DNA of 64,000 bases. Origin: Phoronis australis (Eukaryota > Phoronida > Phoronidae). The notes under the pieces were generated by a model. It made no database searches. It was not told where the DNA came from and was given only the letters and a program-made list of their open reading frames with translations. Both the position numbers and the translations under genes were made by a program. Location of the stretch: the NCBI GenBank assembly GCA_002633005.1, contig NMRA01000408.1, positions 186,001 to 250,000 on the forward strand, given 5' to 3'. Of the stretch, positions 62,801 to 64,000 are shown one piece after another. Within the stretch, counting starts at the first letter, position 1, and each line of letters starts with the position of its first letter.

Positions 62801-63207
62801 TGCTGCCTTCTTTTAAACTTTCTTCAAAAAATATAGTGGATCAATTTCTTCTCATTGAAAATTCATTTGCGAAATTTCAGACAAAAAAATTTTTTTGTTG
62901 TTAATTTTTGAATGATTTGACCTCATTTTCCATCTGATTTCCTACTGGATTTGATCAGAACTTCAACAAAGCCAGACGAATTTCAAAGGAATTTGTAAAA
63001 TCACTGTATTATGCACTGCGAACCTACCTGATTGTCACCGCTTTTTGAGTTCACAAAGACCAAGAGAGGACTGGTACCGGCAGGTCGCGTCGCCTCCCAA
63101 AAGCCGTCCGAGTCAATGTTGTTGATGGTAATAGGGGGCAGTATAGATACCTGACACTGTCCCAGTGGGCAACGACGTGGGAAATATTGCTTGCACGCCG
63201 CGTGCAC
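44658..63207 (-). CDS. DGKD: Type II diacylglycerol kinase (delta/eta/kappa class), 3' part, 19 exons
   Basis: Nineteen GT-AG exons (listed separately) join without a phase break into 944 residues plus stop; N-terminal exons (expected PH domain, first C1 and start of the second C1) lie beyond 64000. Order seen, numbered from the first visible residue: end of C1b (about 1-20); catalytic domain with [13 protein letters not shown], the nucleotide-binding GGDGS (104-108) and PLGTGND (131-137); an acidic, variable linker; a [19 protein letters not shown] block; accessory catalytic domain ([31 protein letters not shown]); a helical region; and a C-terminal SAM domain (about 872-935). Reaction: ATP plus diacylglycerol to phosphatidic acid, at membranes. 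A C-terminal SAM defines type II and in DGKD drives oligomerisation. It appears to be the invertebrate counterpart of DGKD/DGKH/DGKK; the symbol is by class, not proven one-to-one orthology. Confidence 0.95.
45223..45433 (-). CDS. DGKD: DGK visible exon 18
   Basis: Residues 796-865: [20 protein letters not shown], then [17 protein letters not shown] and the basic segment [19 protein letters not shown], which corresponds to FRLVTKFKKEK before the SAM of DGKD. The acceptor is TTTGTTTCAG and the donor GCAAG|GTAAAA. Confidence 0.92.
45737..45832 (-). CDS. DGKD: DGK visible exon 17 (helical region)
   Basis: Residues 764-795: [20 protein letters not shown], then [12 protein letters not shown]. The acceptor is CTTTTGCAG and the donor AGTG|GTATGT; 96 bp, phase 0 at both ends. 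A 20-bp minisatellite lies about 160 bases upstream in the intron. Confidence 0.88.
45994..46275. repeat. 20-bp minisatellite in a DGK intron
   Basis: Successive 20-base units of AGCTCCTCCCAACACAAGCA type (six clear copies from 45994, then an interruption near 46130-46165, then about five degenerate copies). Two more AAGCTCCTCCC units lie near 46448-46490. Open frames on both strands through the array are repeat artefacts. Confidence 0.9.
46556..46667 (-). CDS. DGKD: DGK visible exon 16 (helical region)
   Basis: Residues 726-763: [20 protein letters not shown], then [17 protein letters not shown]; the VEHELFHLA part corresponds to MEQELAHAVN. The acceptor is GTTTTCAG and the donor TGAG|GTATGT. 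Confidence 0.9.
46668..47606 (-). other. DGK introns between visible exons 14 and 16
   Basis: Introns 46668-46963 and 47104-47606 flank exon 15 (46964-47103). Nothing besides splice signals is recognisable. Confidence 0.6.
46964..47103 (-). CDS. DGKD: DGK visible exon 15
   Basis: Residues 680-725: [19 protein letters not shown], then [20 protein letters not shown]. Matches [14 protein letters not shown] of DGKD. The acceptor is CATTCCAG and the donor CACTG|GTACTA. Confidence 0.94.
47607..47855 (-). CDS. DGKD: DGK visible exon 14
   Basis: Residues 597-679: [57 protein letters not shown] and [10 protein letters not shown]. The most conserved part of the accessory domain. The acceptor is TTTTTGTAG and the donor ACAGG|GTAAGG, phase 0. 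Confidence 0.97.
48357..48420 (+). repeat. tRNA-like SINE head, antisense to DGK
   Basis: TGGCCTAGTG (48365-48374) matches the polymerase III A-box TRGYNNARNNG, and GTTGTTCTAAATCC (48405-48418) is a decayed B-box. The spacing is tRNA-like but the stems do not hold, so it is a SINE relic. Confidence 0.45.
48491..48536 (-). CDS. DGKD: DGK visible exon 13 (46-bp mini exon)
   Basis: Residues 581-596: [15 protein letters not shown] matches YAGGTNFWGGTKEDD of DGKD. The acceptor is GTTTACAG and the donor GAC|GTAAGT. Its phase closes the frame opened by exon 12. Confidence 0.95.
49701..49859 (-). CDS. DGKD: DGK visible exon 12
   Basis: Residues 528-581: [18 protein letters not shown], then [18 protein letters not shown] and [12 protein letters not shown]. 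The acceptor is GTTGCAG and the donor CCAG|GTAATG. Confidence 0.96.
50726..50836 (-). CDS. DGKD: DGK visible exon 11 (accessory catalytic domain)
   Basis: Residues 491-528: [20 protein letters not shown], then [17 protein letters not shown]. Nearly identical to vertebrate DGKD/DGKH. The acceptor is ATTTTTAG and the donor GCAG|GTGAGT. Confidence 0.96.
51055..51325 (+). repeat. Dispersed repeat, copy 1 (inverted partner at 53600-53905)
   Basis: Rows of short TTCTAGAATTTG/GGGACAAGGGCGATTTTTG-like motifs. Its reverse complement aligns with 53600-53905 (for example TGATTCT..GGGACA.GGGCGATTTT, and CCTTGAGCAAA). It lies in the intron between visible exons 10 and 11. Confidence 0.65.
51603..51711 (-). 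CDS. DGKD: DGK visible exon 10
   Basis: Residues 455-490: [20 protein letters not shown], then [16 protein letters not shown]. It corresponds to the GGSVISRLLINADP segment. The donor CTTT|GTACGT (51601-51602) is chosen over TAC|GTACTG because only it keeps phase with exon 11. The 5' part is copied five times in tandem upstream in the intron. Confidence 0.88.
51655..52285 (-). repeat. 110-bp tandem array of a DGK exon-10 edge
   Basis: ACTGATGAAACCACCGCC (plus reading) recurs at 51674 (inside the real exon), 51783, 51893, 52002, 52113 and 52222, a period of 109-111 bp. Each intronic copy carries the exon's first 45 or so bases and its TTTCATNCCAG-like acceptor, followed by non-exonic AGTGTGATGGACACA sequence. 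Copy 51893 is the most diverged. Confidence 0.9.
51712..54250 (-). other. DGK intron between visible exons 9 and 10
   Basis: A 2.5-kb intron holding the five exon-10-edge copies (to 52285) and the inverted dispersed repeat (53600-53905). The centre (52290-53590) has TCAAGGACTTTTGAGG-like degenerate motifs but nothing I can name. Confidence 0.6.
53600..53905 (-). repeat. Dispersed repeat, copy 2 (inverted)
   Basis: Reverse-complement relative of 51055-51325, showing TTAAAACTGGGACATGGGCG and AGCCTTGAGCAAAG when read on the minus strand. The pair brackets exon 10 and its array. Confidence 0.65.
54251..54418 (-). CDS. DGKD: DGK visible exon 9 (Ser-rich linker)
   Basis: Residues 399-454: [20 protein letters not shown], then [15 protein letters not shown] and [17 protein letters not shown] basic/serine-rich segment with RRISS- and SKSP-type potential phosphorylation sites. 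The donor is TCAT|GTAAGT. Confidence 0.88.
54764..55022 (-). CDS. DGKD: DGK visible exon 8
   Basis: Residues 313-398: [19 protein letters not shown], then the [14 protein letters not shown] block that is identical in vertebrate DGKD, then a His/Pro-rich segment and [11 protein letters not shown]. The upstream of two tandem acceptors (ATATTTCAG at 55023-55025) keeps phase with exon 7; the alternative AG 16 bases further in would break it. Confidence 0.93.
55374..55547 (-). CDS. DGKD: DGK visible exon 7 (acidic linker)
   Basis: Residues 255-312: [20 protein letters not shown] aligns with CSVLKEKLDSLLKTLDDES of DGKD. It is followed by a Glu-rich [18 protein letters not shown] segment. Donor is CACAT|GTGAGG, phase 0. 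Confidence 0.92.
56475..56571 (-). CDS. DGKD: DGK visible exon 6
   Basis: Residues 222-254: [20 protein letters not shown], then an acidic stretch ending SISRK. The acceptor is TATTTCAG and the donor GAAG|GTAAAC. Confidence 0.95.
56974..57126 (-). CDS. DGKD: DGK visible exon 5
   Basis: Residues 171-222: [15 protein letters not shown], then [14 protein letters not shown] and [11 protein letters not shown], matching YEDSVAAHLSKIL of vertebrate DGKD. The acceptor is CTCCCAG and the donor CAAA|GTAATC. Confidence 0.94.
57747..57886 (-). CDS. DGKD: DGK visible exon 4
   Basis: Residues 125-171: [20 protein letters not shown], then [13 protein letters not shown] and IKMLDR. The acceptor is ATTTTGCAG and the donor ACAG|GTAATT. 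Confidence 0.95.
58631..58739 (-). CDS. DGKD: DGK visible exon 3 (ATP-binding GGDGS)
   Basis: Residues 89-124: [13 protein letters not shown], then [23 protein letters not shown] is the diagnostic nucleotide-binding motif of the kinase. The acceptor is CGTTCACAG and the donor CCAG|GTTGGT. Confidence 0.96.
59592..59657 (-). pseudogene. Partial tandem duplicate of DGK visible exon 2, with donor site
   Basis: It repeats the last 50 or so bases of exon 2 and its splice donor (CAGG|GTAAAT, against CAGG|GTAAGT in the real exon), separated by 4-5 bases from the real donor region. It has several substitutions and an insertion. Splicing to the distal donor would read straight into a TAA at the real junction, so it cannot extend the protein. 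Confidence 0.85.
59666..59748 (-). CDS. DGKD: DGK visible exon 2
   Basis: Residues 61-88: [20 protein letters not shown] then MNGGPTPG. The acceptor is TTGTTTCAG and the donor CAGG|GTAAGT. A partial duplicate of its 3' half lies immediately downstream (59592-59657). Confidence 0.95.
59749..63027 (-). other. DGK intron between visible exons 1 and 2
   Basis: A 3.3-kb intron, the largest in the visible gene. It contains an antisense LINE 3' tail (about 60830-61110). The remainder is AT-rich with no coding signal. Confidence 0.6.
60830..61110 (+). mobile_element. LINE 3'-terminal fragment
   Basis: A T-rich stretch leads to GAGGGCCCTCTTGGAAAGCA, the hairpin-forming GCAGTGCTATCACTGAAGAG, GGCCACCCTC, then AATAAA and an A-rich tail (61085-61108). 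This arrangement is typical of the 3' end of invertebrate LINEs. Only the non-coding end is present, opposite in orientation to DGK. Confidence 0.55.
63028..63207 (-). CDS. DGKD: DGK visible exon 1 (end of C1b, start of catalytic domain)
   Basis: Residues 1-60 of the visible protein: [18 protein letters not shown] completes a C1 zinc finger, then DSDGFWEA and [13 protein letters not shown]. The acceptor is GGTTTCTAG and the donor CAG|GTAGGT; phase 0 at both ends. Confidence 0.95.
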
Positions 63208-64000
63208 CTAGAAACCATATAATAATTAAACAACGTTGGCAACATATCAATAACAAAAAATGGATATTATCACTCGTCCAAGTGAATATTAAATAGAATG
63301 CAAAAAATCATAACGCATGACTATTGGGCTTACTATAACACAAACTTCCGGACATTGCAGAGTTGCCTGGCTGCTTCAACTGGGATTGTCAATAACAATT
63401 AATTATACTGATAACAATTCTGAATTACTACTTCACGATTTCTGTAAACATAAACAAGGCACTAGAATAATAAAATGTAGACCTTGAGTCATCCATGATA
63501 TTAAAGTTGAAACTGGTCTGCTGGAGTGCTGGATTACCTTTTTGATTTCCAAGATCTTGGGAGACAAGATACCATCGTCTCCTTTGATGGCATGTTAACT
63601 GTGATGAATCACGGGACTCTGGTCACTGCAGTTTCGAGATCACACGTGACCAGAGTTCCTGCAATTTATCACAGTCAACATCCCATCAAAGGCCACGACG
63701 AGATGTCTCTGAATATCAAGGAAATTAAAAAACCGTAACCCAGCACACCAGTTTCAAATTTGATAACTAGGCTCTAGAATGTTCCAGACTATGTTTCTAT
63801 GTACTAATCACTTATATAATGTAACTTTCTTCTAGAATGACCTCTAGTTTTCTACAGTTTTGTAAACAAATTACATCATTTGTCAGTCATTAGGCTGACC
63901 ACATGGGTCACTGTCCTGGAATGATCTCCAATGATCTATGGTAAACAAATTACGTTATCAAGTGCAATCTGCTAGTAAACAAATGTAACAGCCTACTCCT
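63208..64000 (-). other. DGK intron upstream of visible exon 1
   Basis: No exon of the kinase is recognisable here. It contains the hairpin element at 63505-63762 and a tract with three GTAAACAAAT motifs (63865-63985). Confidence 0.6.
63505..63762. mobile_element. Hairpin (near-palindromic) MITE-like element
   Basis: The left arm (GAAACTGGTCTGCTGG, GATTTCC, CCTTTGATGGCATGTTAACT, ACTCTGGTCAC) pairs with the right arm (GTGACCAGAGT, AGTCAACATCCCATCAAAGG, GGAAATTA, CCAGCACACCAGTTTC) over about 115 bases at roughly 75 percent, around a loop near 63627-63646. It has no protein. Confidence 0.75.

Overview
The window is animal (metazoan) nuclear DNA: genes are split by GT-AG introns of about 0.3-6.6 kb, coding density is very low, and the rest is AT-rich with inverted-repeat elements, minisatellites, a higher-order satellite, tRNA-like SINE heads and a LINE tail. 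The proteins resemble vertebrate orthologues closely, and the repeat content suggests a marine invertebrate; I cannot fix the phylum. Two single Ns (3399 and 26898) mark assembly ambiguities.

Three genes are supported, all on the minus strand. (1) A complete phospholipid scramblase (PLSCR family), six coding exons between 21181 and 1126. The exons join in frame to 250 codons plus stop, with phase agreement at every junction. (2) A two-exon gene (38905-33778, 520 codons) for a nuclear DNA-binding protein. It has two tandem pipsqueak/CENP-B-type helix-turn-helix modules and a PLDLR CtBP-type motif but no transposase catalytic domain, so it looks like a domesticated pogo/Tc5-type DNA-binding region. 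(3) The 3' part of a type II diacylglycerol kinase (delta/eta/kappa class). Nineteen exons run from 63207 to 44658 and encode 944 residues, from the second C1 domain through the split catalytic domain to the C-terminal SAM domain. The N-terminal exons lie beyond 64000.

Layout: 1-1125 is the 3' flank of the scramblase, with a 639-bp inverted-repeat element. 1126-21199 is the scramblase gene, whose introns hold most of the MITEs, a 20-bp minisatellite, a (TTA)n tract, a three-monomer satellite with CTCF-core-like motifs and a 59-bp dyad array. 21200-33700 is gene-poor and repeat-rich (SINE head, 1063-bp tandem duplication, transposon debris, a foldback element). 33710-38905 is the HTH gene. 38906-40250 is intergenic, and 40250-44657 is probably the long DGK 3' UTR. 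44658-64000 is DGK, whose introns carry amplified copies of its own exon edges.

No operon-like coupling is implied. Scramblase and DGK both act on membrane lipids (bilayer lipid redistribution; conversion of diacylglycerol to phosphatidic acid), but their closeness here is probably incidental. The least ordinary features are the roughly 148-bp-monomer satellite with CTCF-like cores (16484-18397), the exon-edge tandem array in DGK (51655-52285), the 20-bp-period foldback element (32829-33144) and the double CENP-B-type protein.
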